Source of the DNA: Gelatoporia subvermispora B
Taxonomy: Eukaryota > Basidiomycota > Agaricomycetes > Polyporales > Gelatoporiaceae
Length of the DNA: 64,000 bases
Reading direction: 5' to 3'
NCBI GenBank assembly: GCA_000320605.2
Contig: KB445804.1
Location: 457,785-521,784 of the forward strand
Each line of letters starts with the position of its first letter. Position 1 is the first letter of the stretch. Of the stretch, positions 47,081-59,200 are shown one piece after another. The notes under the pieces were generated by a model. The model was given only the letters and a program-made list of their open reading frames with translations. It had not been told where the DNA came from and did not search any database. Position numbers and translations under genes: made by a program.

Positions 47081-48870
47081 AGTATATACTATGCTCTTTC
47101 ATCACTTTCTCTGATTTTATGCATGGAACTCCGCTAATCGGATTGTTACATTGGCATGATATATGACGACTTTAACCGCGTATTGTCTCGATTCTTACTT
47201 CCCTGACCTCAGCAGAAGAATGCAGCATGTCTCTCTCGCCTGAGGTGCCTTGAAGTCCCGTTCGGCTAGCATACCCAAACCAGTACTTCATGGTCACTAG
47301 GACAAACAGTCTAAAGCTATATTTCGGATTCCTGAGTCGTAGCACAGTGAGGGGAGACACACCTTTGGATCATGCAGACGTAATCACTTGTGCCGCGTCT
47401 TTCCAACAAGGATCGGTACAGAAATATTCAATGAGGGTGTATATCGATGTCACATAGTCGACTTGCCTGCGCAGTGCGCGCGCACACACAGCGAAGAGGC
47501 TATAACACAACTGTCGTTACCACTTATTCCGAAACAGCACTTCACCAAGACGCTCCGGCACGCTGTCACAGGCTCACGGATAGTCTGCTTCATACTCCAG
47601 GGTCCAACCCGTAGTACACGATTTCGGGAGTTACCGAACTGTGCCGCGCAAGCCGAGCAAAGCCGAAGTCATGCCGCCACTCTGTCAAGGCGCGTCGACG
47701 CGGTGTTGCAACACGTCTAGCGCGACTGTGCTGACCACTATTGCATGTATACGTGCATATAAGCGCATATGCTTTCACGAAGATCCTATGACGCTTTCTG
47801 AAAATGTCCCGGCCCTCGTACAGCTGTTAACGAGGTGAATACGGAGACATAGCGCTATGCCACATCCTAGGGCTGGTATACCGCGCACATAGAATCATAC
47901 CACAGAAATCTAGACCGAGAGCCCGCGAGATATTCGTTTACCGGAGCTAGAGCGAGACAAGTTGAAGTGGACAATGGAGGACGGAAGGTCATAATGTTCA
48001 CCGTTGAAGAACTGGATCTTACTGCAGCCACAGTCGTGCCACCGGCATGGTTCGGCTATCCATCGGCAGAGCGCCAAGCGAGCGAAATCGTGTACTACGG
48101 TCTCGAGGTCGGATTATGAAGCAGACCTTTATCGTGATCGTCCTCCTACCCCTCCGATAGATCACTAGTAAAGGTCTGCCTACGGGAGACTAGCTCACGG
48201 ACGTAGGCGCCTATATGTGTGGCTGAACTCTTTTTTTTTTCCAGTCTAGCATTTGTATAGCGCCGTCGACGAACAAAACGCCATGGGAGCGCACTAATAA
48301 CACTACACCGAGTCTGACACTCTACGCGTGCCTCATAGATGTCCTGCACTGTTGGCCCCGTATTCCACCACCGAGAGTTGCGTCCGCGGCAGCCCCTTCA
48401 GGGGACTAGGTGCCGGCAAAGGGAGGGGCTGGGTTGAACCGTCCTCCACACCCACCACCTCAGCAACGAAACCGTCTTGGGAGGCATTGCTCCTCGGGTT
48501 TAGACCTTGCGCGGAACTCCTCAGGAGAACGCAGAGATGCTCGATATAGTGGCCGACCGTAACGTGGCCGGCTTAACGGTACGCTACGAGTGGTATAGGG
48601 TGGCACTTGGTCACCCTCAGAGTTGGCGAAATATGATATGCCCTCCAGCCCCGGCGTTGGGCTCGCAACCTTCCGGGCAGTTCAGTCGAAGCCATGCCCT
48701 TGCCATCGGTCCCAGTGCTATTGGTGTGAGCGGCGCACATGCGCCTCCCCGCCAGGGATACCCAGCTCAGGCGGGTGTACCACGCACCGCATGCCTTGAT
48801 GGGGTCCTACCTCACCCCGACTCACGTTCATTTCCCCACTGCGAACGTTGGTGTTCCAGGTCGGCTTCTG
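47081..48870. other. Gene-poor stretch left of the gap
   Basis: No supported gene. A T11 run lies near 48231-48241. Frames on both strands from 48500 on overlap and match nothing I recognise. It could hold a decayed repeat, but no terminal repeats or transposase motifs were seen. Confidence 0.4.
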
Positions 48871-49453
48871 CCTTCCAGCGCCCGCATGTCACTACACCGC
48901 ATTGGGTCGTTCCGCACCCCGTATGGGGCTCTGCGCAAAGCAGAGGAGGTGGGTGGCATCGTAGGTATTCGAGATTGTCGGTCCGGCTGTCGTAAACCGC
49001 GACGTCGTGGGCTTGAGGGTTCTTTTGGTGCCGCCTCAGGTTAAACTCGAGTTGGCCGAGGCCGCCCCGAGCCCGCTGACTTGGCATTTTCTGAAAGATT
49101 TCCGCGGAAATAGGAATGCGAACGACGAAAGAAATGCGTCGTAGAGATGATTAGTGGTAGGTGTTTGGTATTGTAGAGCTCGACAGGACACGTCATCGCG
49201 AGGGAGGGCCCTCAGGTGCTCGGCGCCTAATCGAGATGGTGGTGGTTGCGGATGTGTGGCTGAACTCGACGGGTGCAGTGAGAGCTACGCTGGGCGAAGC
49301 TGATTCTTTCTTGTTACAACACATCAACGCAGAGTCGACACGTCTGCTCTATGTTTTATTTCTGATCTAGAGTGACCCTAGACACTGTCCCAAACTTTTG
49401 GCACTGCATGGATCCCTTGCAAAGCCAGAATTTGGACTCCCACCGTCCGCTGC
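48871..49453. repeat. 583-bp segment identical to 49609-50191 (left copy)
   Basis: This segment reads the same as 49609-50191 from first to last base and ends exactly at the edge of the N run. The fit to both gap edges suggests the end of one contig that was not merged with the start of the next. Confidence 0.93.
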
Positions 49454-49608
49454 NNNNNNNNNNNNNNNNNNNNNNNNNNNNNNNNNNNNNNNNNNNNNNN
49501 NNNNNNNNNNNNNNNNNNNNNNNNNNNNNNNNNNNNNNNNNNNNNNNNNNNNNNNNNNNNNNNNNNNNNNNNNNNNNNNNNNNNNNNNNNNNNNNNNNNN
49601 NNNNNNNN
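49454..49608. other. Assembly gap (155 N)
   Basis: Run of undetermined bases flanked on both sides by the same 583-bp sequence. Confidence 1.
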
Positions 49609-50191
49609 CCTTCCAGCGCCCGCATGTCACTACACCGCATTGGGTCGTTCCGCACCCCGTATGGGGCTCTGCGCAAAGCAGAGGAGGTGGGTGGCATCGT
49701 AGGTATTCGAGATTGTCGGTCCGGCTGTCGTAAACCGCGACGTCGTGGGCTTGAGGGTTCTTTTGGTGCCGCCTCAGGTTAAACTCGAGTTGGCCGAGGC
49801 CGCCCCGAGCCCGCTGACTTGGCATTTTCTGAAAGATTTCCGCGGAAATAGGAATGCGAACGACGAAAGAAATGCGTCGTAGAGATGATTAGTGGTAGGT
49901 GTTTGGTATTGTAGAGCTCGACAGGACACGTCATCGCGAGGGAGGGCCCTCAGGTGCTCGGCGCCTAATCGAGATGGTGGTGGTTGCGGATGTGTGGCTG
50001 AACTCGACGGGTGCAGTGAGAGCTACGCTGGGCGAAGCTGATTCTTTCTTGTTACAACACATCAACGCAGAGTCGACACGTCTGCTCTATGTTTTATTTC
50101 TGATCTAGAGTGACCCTAGACACTGTCCCAAACTTTTGGCACTGCATGGATCCCTTGCAAAGCCAGAATTTGGACTCCCACCGTCCGCTGC
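49609..50191. repeat. 583-bp segment identical to 48871-49453 (right copy)
   Basis: Starts at the right edge of the N run and matches the left copy in full. Beyond 50191 the sequence continues into unique DNA leading to the F-box gene. Confidence 0.93.
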
Positions 50192-50410
50192 ATATTCACT
50201 GGCGACGGATGTATCCTTCATGAGTGCCCGATGGCTGGCTCAGATGCGGTCCCAGGGTTCCAGGTGGTCTCAGTGCTGCGCGCCTCTGCGACACTCTAAT
50301 TTTCGTCCTACCAAGGTCGTCCGCTCATCGGCTGAGACTCTCTTTGCCGCATAACACGCATTGCTCAACTCAAGTGGACGATAACTGCGGACGTACTTAA
50401 GTCAAGCGAC

Positions 50411-52631
50411 ATGGATTCAGATGACGAAAGGCAGCTTGGGAGGGAGCGGGCTGCCAAAGTTGAGAATACTTGGTGCCGTAAGTACCTCAGATTCCAGCTT
50501 GTCTCGGTGACTAATGCTTCCATCTAGCCAACCCACCTGTGATTGACCTCAGGCTCTACGAGACAGCAGAATGGGAGGCGCAAATCATGGCGTTGAAGAA
50601 AATTCTGGAGATGCAGAAACGCTTGGGGCGTCTCCGACCGGGCAAATTGATCTATTCAGTCGATGCCATGAGATCCATCCCTCGCTTTCAACGCTTCTGT
50701 GACACGCTGAAGGGCTTCCATGAGGTGTGTATCCGTATGCGCCACCAATGCGCCAGTGGACGTTGTATGCTGAACAGCACTGCAGGGGTCCTTGGACCTT
50801 ACGGGACGCTACAAGACGCGTTATGACGCGCATCTCAAACGCTTCAACGCGTTTGTTGCGGAGTTTCGTCAGACGATGAAGCATGCCACCGACCTTGGAG
50901 ATGGGCAGTATAGGTTCTCAGAACCTTCAGCCTGGCAAGACTTCAGAACCAAATGGGGGTTGAGTCCTCTGATGGATACTAGTATTGACTACTTTGAGAA
51001 GAGAATCGGTACGAATGAGCGATGTGAGGTAGCAAGCCAAACTGACCGGATAATTTCAGACGAGGTCCTGGTCCTCATGTCGCAGTCTTCGCCCAATTTC
51101 AAGAGCTGTGCTTGATGGATCTGCCGCCTGAAATATTCCTGCATATCATGCATCTTGCCAACATAGAGGAAGCTCGCGCTCTTGCTACGACGTGTCGAGC
51201 TCTGCGAGAGATATCTATTCCGTACATCTTTGAGGTACCCATTGATTCAGTTTCGCTCTCATGCTGAGGTACTCACGGACATATCCGCAGAAACGCCGAA
51301 TCACAGTGAAGTGCCACGGCCTGCGCCACGGTCTAAGAGAGTCGAAAATACCCGGAGTCAGCGGAAACGAGGCGGCACTGACTTCTGAGGCGGAACTCCA
51401 AAAGAACAAGACAATTGAACAAATTGACTTCGTCCTTACACATGACCATATACTCCGTCGCACCAAGACACTATCAATCGAGGACGAATGGACATTTCTC
51501 CACAAAGGGGTGCTTGGCCTCTATCCGGAGGAGCCGGAATATGGAAACTTACGAAAGCCGATATTCGATGGCATTGAAAAAGTCTTGGAACGAGCCCAGC
51601 TATCACGAATCGACGTGAAGACGACAGGCATCACCCCGGGGATGATACAAGCTCTCGCGAAAATGGATTCGCTTCGTACCATACAGTTCCTCGACTGCTC
51701 GTTCTGTCCGTGTGCAGATGAAATCTTCGATCTGCCCGACCTAGCGTCCGTAGAGAATGCGTACTTCCTGCAAGGCCCACGATCAGACGTCAACACGCTG
51801 GAGCTCGTTGCTCTCGTGACCGGAGTGCGCTGCCTCGTCTTGACAGGATTTGAAGACGAATGGAACTTCCCTGACCGCGATCCGTATAGTTTCGCTCAAC
51901 ATTGCGATCCATTCGGCACACTGGAGCGCCTGCACATTACCCATTTCGACCTGACTTGGTTCATAAATATTCAGATCTGGATCCAAGAATGCGCCTTGTT
52001 CGCCGATAGACCCTGCCTAACGCATTTCAAGCTCGAGTGCCAGATCGGGCTGGAGCAGGAGGATCTCATGGACCTCATCAACGCCTTGAGAACCCTCCCG
52101 TTGCGGGTCCTCTCAATCGAGGGCATCAGCTACGCCGGGCTAGACCTAATTGATCGTCTCGCAGAGGCGTTCCCGGACCTTGAAGCCCTCACACTGGTCC
52201 GACGCGAAAATGGCGAGACGAAGCAGAGCGTCTGGCCGCACGCAAGCTGGGAGTACGCCCACAGACTTGCGCAGTTCCAGCACCTGGAGTACTTTGCATG
52301 GAACTTCCGCATCAACGCCGCCACTCCCTGGAGAATTTGGGACACATCCCTGTGCGCGTCCGGATTCCCGCAGCCACCCGACTCGTACGAGGAGGACGAT
52401 TTAGAGTTCACACAATTCGAAGGGCTACGCTGGATGACGCTTTTCCTGGCCTACTGCAAGACGCTCAGGACTATCGTGTTCATGCCCAAGATATTGTACC
52501 TGCCCATCGTTCCGTTCAGTCCGAGGGAGGATGAAGACATCGACCTCGCTGCGTATGGGCGGGATCCTGACACGCAGATGGCGAAATACAATCCGGAGGC
52601 TGTCCCTGGTAGGCATCCCTGGTTCTTCTGA
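50411..52631 (+). CDS. F-box protein with leucine-rich C-terminal region
   Basis: Five exons (50411-50477, 50528-50724, 50786-51008, 51065-51234, 51291-52631) give 665 residues. The N-terminal 170 residues are helical and charged with no known domain. The F-box lies at about 180-220 (LMDLPPEIFLHIMHLANIEE, then LATTCRALREISIPYIF). The C-terminal 440 residues contain irregular leucine-rich segments (RIDVKTTGITPGMI, LRTIQFLDCSF, CLVLTGFED, LRVLSIEGISYAGL), typical of Agaricomycete F-box proteins, a greatly expanded family. F-box proteins link substrates to the SCF ubiquitin ligase through Skp1. The fourth exon needs the acceptor ACGAG at 51064 to keep phase with the F-box; the nearer TTTCAG acceptor at 51059 leads to a stop. 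Confidence 0.85.
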
Positions 52632-53524
52632 AGCCAGCTCCGCGCTGGTGCTGGGGTTTGACTGTTCCGGTCATGAAGATGCTGCTATGTTGCTACTAGA
52701 TATTGTCACACCCGAGTTCCATATTAGAGCAATCGATGGCCCGCGTGCCGCTGGCACAGTCCGCAGCTGGATCGACATTCGTGCGAGCTCGGTTATCTAG
52801 GACGGACAATCTCATGCGCCGATCTCATGTGCTTTTACTGACAAGCAATGGATTACACCGGCGCAGTCCAGTGGGATCATGCTGGAATGGAGTACTGCCT
52901 CGTGCAGCCTAGCTCCAAGAAACGTGTATTTCACATTGTGCACTTGTTATTATCTGCACAATGGACAGAACAGTTCTGTCAAGCATCTATGGGAACGCGG
53001 GGCGCCTGGGCACTTCCCGAACGACGCGTTCCTTGGAATCACGGTGAGATGATGTACGTCGAATATCTGAAACAGCGTCGTCCGAGAATGCCTCTGGAGA
53101 CGGTATAGCACGCGAGCGGGATAACTCGGTGTCCCCCTGCTCGCGGAAAACCGGCGAGAGCTCGCCGCGCGAGACTTGTCGACGCTGAAAGCCAATGGAA
53201 TGATGGCAGAGATGGAGGAGGGTTGAGCGGCAGGCAAGGGAAGGGAGGACGCTGGCGGCGGAATCAGGTCGCCGTGGCAGCATGGTCACGTGCGGGCAGA
53301 GCTTTCACTGCCCCCCTTGGGCGTTGATACAACTCAGCTTGCTCGTTAGTTCCTCTTCGTCGTCTTCTATTCGTCCTCGTTGTGCACGACATCCTCCACG
53401 ACGCCGCCCACGACGCAGACGCTCTTCTTCCCGCCAAAATTCCCTCGGGTCTGCGACTCATTCCTCCTCTCCTTCCCTTTAGAAGTACCCTTCCAGTAGC
53501 CAGCATACGCCAACCAGCCGACCC
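52632..53524. other. Intergenic, with CT-rich promoter near the right end
   Basis: No gene is supported. Pyrimidine-rich DNA from about 53340 to 53480 leads into the wall-sensor gene and is a likely core promoter. Confidence 0.45.
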
Positions 53525-55202
53525 ATGCTGCGGTCGCTGTCGCTCTCCCCTTCCCGTGCCCTCTTCCTCCTCGTCGCCGCCTCCTGCTTCCTCGTCTTCT
53601 TTGCCTCGCCACACTATGACCTCCTTGGGACGAATGATCGCGCCCCGTCGATAGCTCGTCGGCAAATCTTCCCCTTTGGACCTGGAACCGACACGGGCAC
53701 GGGCACGGGCTCGTCGTCGGGCAGCTCAACTGGGTCATCAACGGGCTCTGGCACAAGCGGCGCCAGCTCTGGCACGTCAGGTAGTGCTTCCGCTACTAGT
53801 GGCAGCTCCGCTCCCGCGACGAGTAGTTCGAGTGCCCCGGCCACCCCTACCTCCAGCAATACGCCCACGCCAACCGTCCCACCAGGATCGAGCAGCTCAT
53901 CTGCACCACCTACTTCATCCTCGCCACCTACCTCGTCACCACCCACGGACACAGCTTCATCTACATCATTCACGACCGCGCTGAGTACGGCGCTGTCGAC
54001 AAATGCCCAGGGCGGTGTGCAGACGATCACGTACACGGTCACCACTCCCGTCGACACCCCCTCGGCGTCCGCCTCGCAGTCAGCTGCTGCCGACCAAAGC
54101 GGAAACTCCAGCAAGGGCGTGAGCACGTCGACCATTGTTGGTCTGTCGGTTGCGGGTGGTGTGGCACTGATTGGTATTGTGGCGTTCGTGGTGTGGAAGT
54201 TCTCCAAGAAGCGGTTCTCGGACGATTTCGACGACAGTGAGTGTTTCCCTTACTCTCCACATGCCCACAGCGCGTTAGCTTGTCGGCTTCACGACTACAA
54301 CACCCGTATCTTGGCTGGTACCATCGTGCGCGCCGATTTTGGGGCACACCACGCGAACATGGGGTATCCATCGTACACTGATGGTCTTCGGGCGTTGCTC
54401 GGCACGTCTGGAACCTGGGACGGACATGCTCGGTTGCGAGGCTACTGCTATCTTGCATGGTTTCCTGATATGGTATCGTGATCGTACTGTCGGTACGCAT
54501 CCATTCAGGGCTGCCGATGGTTGTGAGCGCATTCGGTTCTATGCAGCGCCCCGCCGCCATTGGATGCAGGCCTATCGTGTTTCTCGCATATGCTACGTCG
54601 CAGCTCCCATACGTTCTCATACACATTCCGTCATTTCTTGTCCGTTGACCTTGATCCTTTCAGGTGAGGCGATCAAGTGGCCCGAGCTCAACACCCACGG
54701 CGATAACCCTCACGCGTTACCCACGACCCGCACGGGCGGTGCGGGCTTCGACACAGCCTCTGAGCTCAACCTTCCGCGTCCCGAGTCTCGGGCGGGTTCC
54801 ACAACGGGCACAGCTACTTCGACAGTCGACCTTTTGTCAGTCCAGCATGATCCATACGCTGTCCCGCCGCTTCCGCATCTTAACCCCGGCGTCAGCCCGT
54901 ACCGCGATGATCCAAATGCCCCCCCAGGCGTCTACTACGACCCGTACAGCGGCCCCGTGCCACACACCCTCGACGGGCCGGGTGCGGAGGCAATCCCGAT
55001 GACACAAATCGGCCGTGCACGCTCGCCCGCACCGCCGCAGTATCCGTCGTACAACGACGGCCGCATGAGCCCCGCGCCCAGCCAGTTTAACCATCAGGCG
55101 GCGCGTGCGCGCAGTCCGGGCCCACAGGCAATGTATGGCGGGCGTGTGTCGCCAGGTCCTCAGGTCGCGTATGGGCCTGGTCCTGCTGGGTATGGCCCGT
55201 GA
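53525..55202 (+). CDS. Mid2-like cell-wall stress sensor, single-pass membrane protein
   Basis: Two exons (53525-54236, 54664-55202) give 416 residues. An N-terminal hydrophobic segment (ALFLLVAASCFLVFF) is a signal peptide or anchor. Residues 55-165 are a Ser/Thr/Gly/Pro-rich, probably O-mannosylated ectodomain. One membrane helix lies at about 202-225 (IVGLSVAGGVALIGIVAFVVW), followed by the basic stop KFSKKR. The cytoplasmic tail is Pro/Tyr/Ser-rich with repeated RARSPGPQ-like motifs, and HDPYAVPP and YYDPYSGP. This layout fits the Mid2/Wsc-like and Skg6-type sensors of fungi that report wall stress to the cell-integrity pathway. The intron of 427 nt is much longer than others here and could hide a small exon. 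Confidence 0.85.
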
Positions 55203-56213
55203 GGCTGCAGAGGTGGCGATGGCTGGACCATTGGCGCGGTGCGTTCGTTCGTATTGGCTCGTCGCGGTTCTTGGATAGGATTCAGTTGGCAGGGAGTTTG
55301 TGGGATAAAGCGCTTTGGGGCGGGGCGGGGGCGGGAGAGGCATTTCGGAAAGGAAGGACTATCAATATCAAGTATCGATACCCGTTACCGTGCCACACAC
55401 AAGACATGCATACCACTCACGCCGCGCGCGGCACGCCCACATGTTCCGTACCGGATGCGCAATCTAGCCTTCGTCCGTCCGTCCCTCTTGCTCTCTTGCG
55501 CTGCCTCTGAGAAGCCTCGCAGTGCTGGGCGTAGGCCTTGCTGGCACCATTCCATCAAGCGTCGCGCGCGCAGCCTGGCGTTTCGTGCACGACATGCGAT
55601 GCGTCGCGTCTACTCACGTGTGCACGTCCCTGTAGTGGCGCCCACGCTCCTTACCAGACCCACCACCTTCCTGCGCCCCGGCCCATCCAACACTCGTTAC
55701 CCCGCGCGGACCCGGCACATTCGATCATTATTCCCTCTCTCTCGGTTCCGTCTCATCGCGCATTGGCCTCGGACTTCGCTTGCATATAGACGTTCGGTCA
55801 TTCAGTATTCATGTGCTCTACATCCTAATGTTTGGCGTAACATATCTACATTCGTAAATGCAGACGCAGATAGAGACGACATGTCTTGACTATGGAGGAC
55901 AATTTTTGGAAAAAGTTCAGCCAGCTAAGGCTTCAATACACGATGTGCGACTGATTTGCAATCATGTGTCTCGTTCAAATTCGGGATAAGTGTTGCAATA
56001 CCTGCATTGCTGGAAGTCTCGAATTACCCTCAACATTGCTCTCCTGTGCGTTCGGATTGCAAGGTATTACAAATGGCGCTACAAAAATAGCTCAGACGAG
56101 ATCTCGCAATTGCACACGTACCAAACTGGTCCAGGTAACATGAAAGCAACAGATCAATATATGAGGTACAGTACATGCAACTCTCAAAGTCGAACACGGT
56201 TCTACAACGGTCC
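55203..56213. other. Convergent intergenic region
   Basis: Between the ends of the wall-sensor gene (+) and the paladin-like gene (-). No gene or RNA is supported. Confidence 0.5.
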
Positions 56214-59200
56214 TCAGTCCAATGATCGCCGCCCAAGTAAAGTCGTGATCTCTCGTCTCTCGCGCAACCACGTCGGGAACGTGACCTCTGGTGCCTGACC
56301 CTCCTTCATCTCGATGAGGTAGTTAGCGAACACGATGAGTGTGCCATAACGGTACCTAGGGGATGTCAACGAATTAGCCCATGAAAGCTATTCGGGTCAA
56401 TGAACGTACAGATAGTTCACGCCAAGGTCCATCAACTTTCGTTGCTTAGCGCTGCCCTTCTCGCAAGCGTTGACTTTGAGCTTGTAGCTGGTATTCGTGG
56501 CAATCTGAGCGACCCCAAAGTCATCTTTGAGGGAAAAGACTTACTCATAGACAGCCTTGCGCAGGTTCTGTACGTCCTGCATGAGATCGATCGCACGATC
56601 CGTCAACCGCTTCGCAAGCTTGCCGTGCGAGAGCACTCCAACCAACTGGAGGATCGTCTTGTACTCTCCTGGATTCAGACAATCACGGCGTCAGAGAAGT
56701 ATTGAGGTAGAAATTGGTTCTGCCGTACCCTGCAAATATGCCTCTTCCTCCGACGGACCGTCAATGGAGTCGTAGCGATCCAGCGCGCTCTCATCCTGCT
56801 CCTCAGTGCTACGGAGAACTCTGTCTTCCTTCGCATGATCCCATTTGAGGGTAGTCGCGATGAGACAGGCGGTCACCATTCCTGTCGTTGTCCTACCACG
56901 GCCCATCTGGCAATTGAAGACCATATCCCCGGCATTGGCGGAAAGAAGACCTTCTCGTACACGGGACAGCAACTGGGACAGTGCTGCTGGCAGTGGTGCT
57001 TGTTCATCGGTCTGTAGAAAGATGTCGGTTGAGCACATTTAAGATCTGTATGAATGGAGACGTACCACTGCCACACGGTCGTAATTGACCTACAGATTAC
57101 AATAATGCTGGTGAGGGGCAATGTTTCGCCTCGCAAACGTTACACGTACCTTGTAGCCCTCCTTCATGACTAGACTGTAGACGTCACGCGGGGTCATGAT
57201 GTCCGACTCCTCGACGTTCTCCCAGATTGGTATGATCGAGAAGACTCCAGGTCGCTCCTCGACCTCGTCGTGGAGTAGAATGCGACCCCCGCTCTCACGG
57301 ATCTCCCTAAGCACATCCTTCTTCAGGCTGTCTTCCATTGCCTCGACCACGCTGGTCGTTACACCTGTTGCCCTGCACCATAAAGCAATCAGAGTCTAGT
57401 TTGAGGGATATATATGATTACGCACTCAACATTCTCCAGTGGACGATCAATCAGGCGCAAGACATGCGGACGGCCAGCTACATATAGCACAGGTTCCTAA
57501 GAACATATCAACTACACGTATCTGAACAGCAGTATACTTCCATACCTCACGCAATGAGGTCCAGTATGCCAGATTCTTGCCTTCCGGATGGGCATCAATG
57601 CGAGTCAGTGCATTCCTTAGACTAACGGAGAGAGGTAAGGCACAGAGTGATGGTACTGTTCTAGGATCGAATCCTCACCCTTCAACTGTCGGCATCCCAC
57701 TACAGCAGACATCAACAACGGGTCCTACCATATACGTTGATGGAATCCTTACCTTCCGCAAACCCACTTGCCGTCCTGTGTCGTCTCTGCCACGAACTCC
57801 GTATCTTCTACTGGTGAAGATGCACCGGATCTCACCAAACGAAGTGTAAGAGGTGTACGTCGGAAGTTCGGAGAACCTTCGATCCGTCTAGACAAACCAC
57901 AATTAGTCGGTACAGTTCAGCGTCTCCAACGAAGACTGGGACCCACTCTGGTAGACTCATCTTCTGCAAGTTCGAGAAGAAATCGCTCTTCAAGATTGTC
58001 GACGCGGAGAGAATGCTGCCGGAGCGGTTCGCTACGACCTGCCTGACTTCGTCTGGTTGCGCTACACCGTTCACGGCATCGACGCGCTCCAAAGGTTTCA
58101 AGGTGTCGATGTTGTCCGTAACCAGCTCCTTCTCGAATGTCTTGATGACTTTGTGCGACTGAGTACAAAATAACTCAAGGTGGACATATATCGGCTCACC
58201 AGGACGGTTCTCGACGAAACTCTCGAAACTCTCAAACGACTGGACAGTGTCAGGCTCGATGGATTGCAGGTATGCTTGGAAGATAATGAGCTCGAAATAT
58301 CTCCTCAGATTCTGCAGACCTGGATGCAGCCATTTAGCATGCAAGTTGGTACTCTGTGCAGCCCATCGCACCTCTGTGAGCAGATGCGCGTCTCTTACGC
58401 TCATCGTTCGCTTGCTCCGCCTGTGTGCGCGCTTCTTCAATGGAATCCCGTAAGTTGTAGACCTCCGAGCATAGGTCAATTGCATCATCGACTGCGCTCT
58501 TCACGGCTGGTCCCTTGCGGATGACTCGCAAAAGGTCTGACAAATGTCAGTCGATAGGGCCTCACTTCATATGAAAGAACATACTATTAATAACCGTGTA
58601 AGAGTGCCGTGGCTTGCGGTAGCCATCGACGCCGTCCAGCGTAGCCAGGGACGTGGATGTGGCCGAACGGCTTTCCAGCCGTGGTGTAGTCGGCACCTTC
58701 AACTTCGCCGGGCGTTCTAGCCATTGTTGGATGAGGACAAGTAGAATCTGTGACAATTCGTTATTAATGTCGCATATCAAAGAGTCATGTGTGATTCGAA
58801 GCATACTGATGTCATGGTACTTCTACCCCGACCCAATTGACAATTGATCACGATTGGGGAGCTGCTGGCGTTGCTACGGATGACAATATTGATGAGTTCA
58901 CTCAGGTCGGAGAAGTCGGGAGGTCGTTCAGCGGTCATCGGGATGCGTGCATAAGCCAACTCGACATCGTCTGAGATGTATCTGCGGGCAGCCATCACAT
59001 CCTTCAGGACAAGGACATTCTCAGGATCTACTTCTTCCCAGACTGGGATGACCGAGCCGTCCGGGGTTTCGGTGTGAAGAAGCAACTTGCCCCCGAATGA
59101 GTTCACTTCGGCGATAACATCTTCTCGGAGTCGGTCCTCGAGGACCTCGAGACGTGAGGCAGAGATACCACCATAGTCTACGAAAGTGTCAAACTCGAGT

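Noticed and set aside
29341..48000. A phosphate-metabolism gene cluster (phosphatase, PHO84-like symporter, paladin)
   Set aside because: The genes are interspersed with unrelated housekeeping genes on both strands, with no shared promoter signal.
48871..50191. A biological tandem duplication or transposon terminal repeats
   Set aside because: The copies fit the gap edges to the base and are identical, which suits an assembly overlap better; no transposase motifs or target-site duplications were seen.
53614..54207. 197-codon minus-strand frame rich in Val/Asp/Glu
   Set aside because: Antisense to the Ser/Thr/Pro repeats of the wall sensor; the repeat composition produces it.
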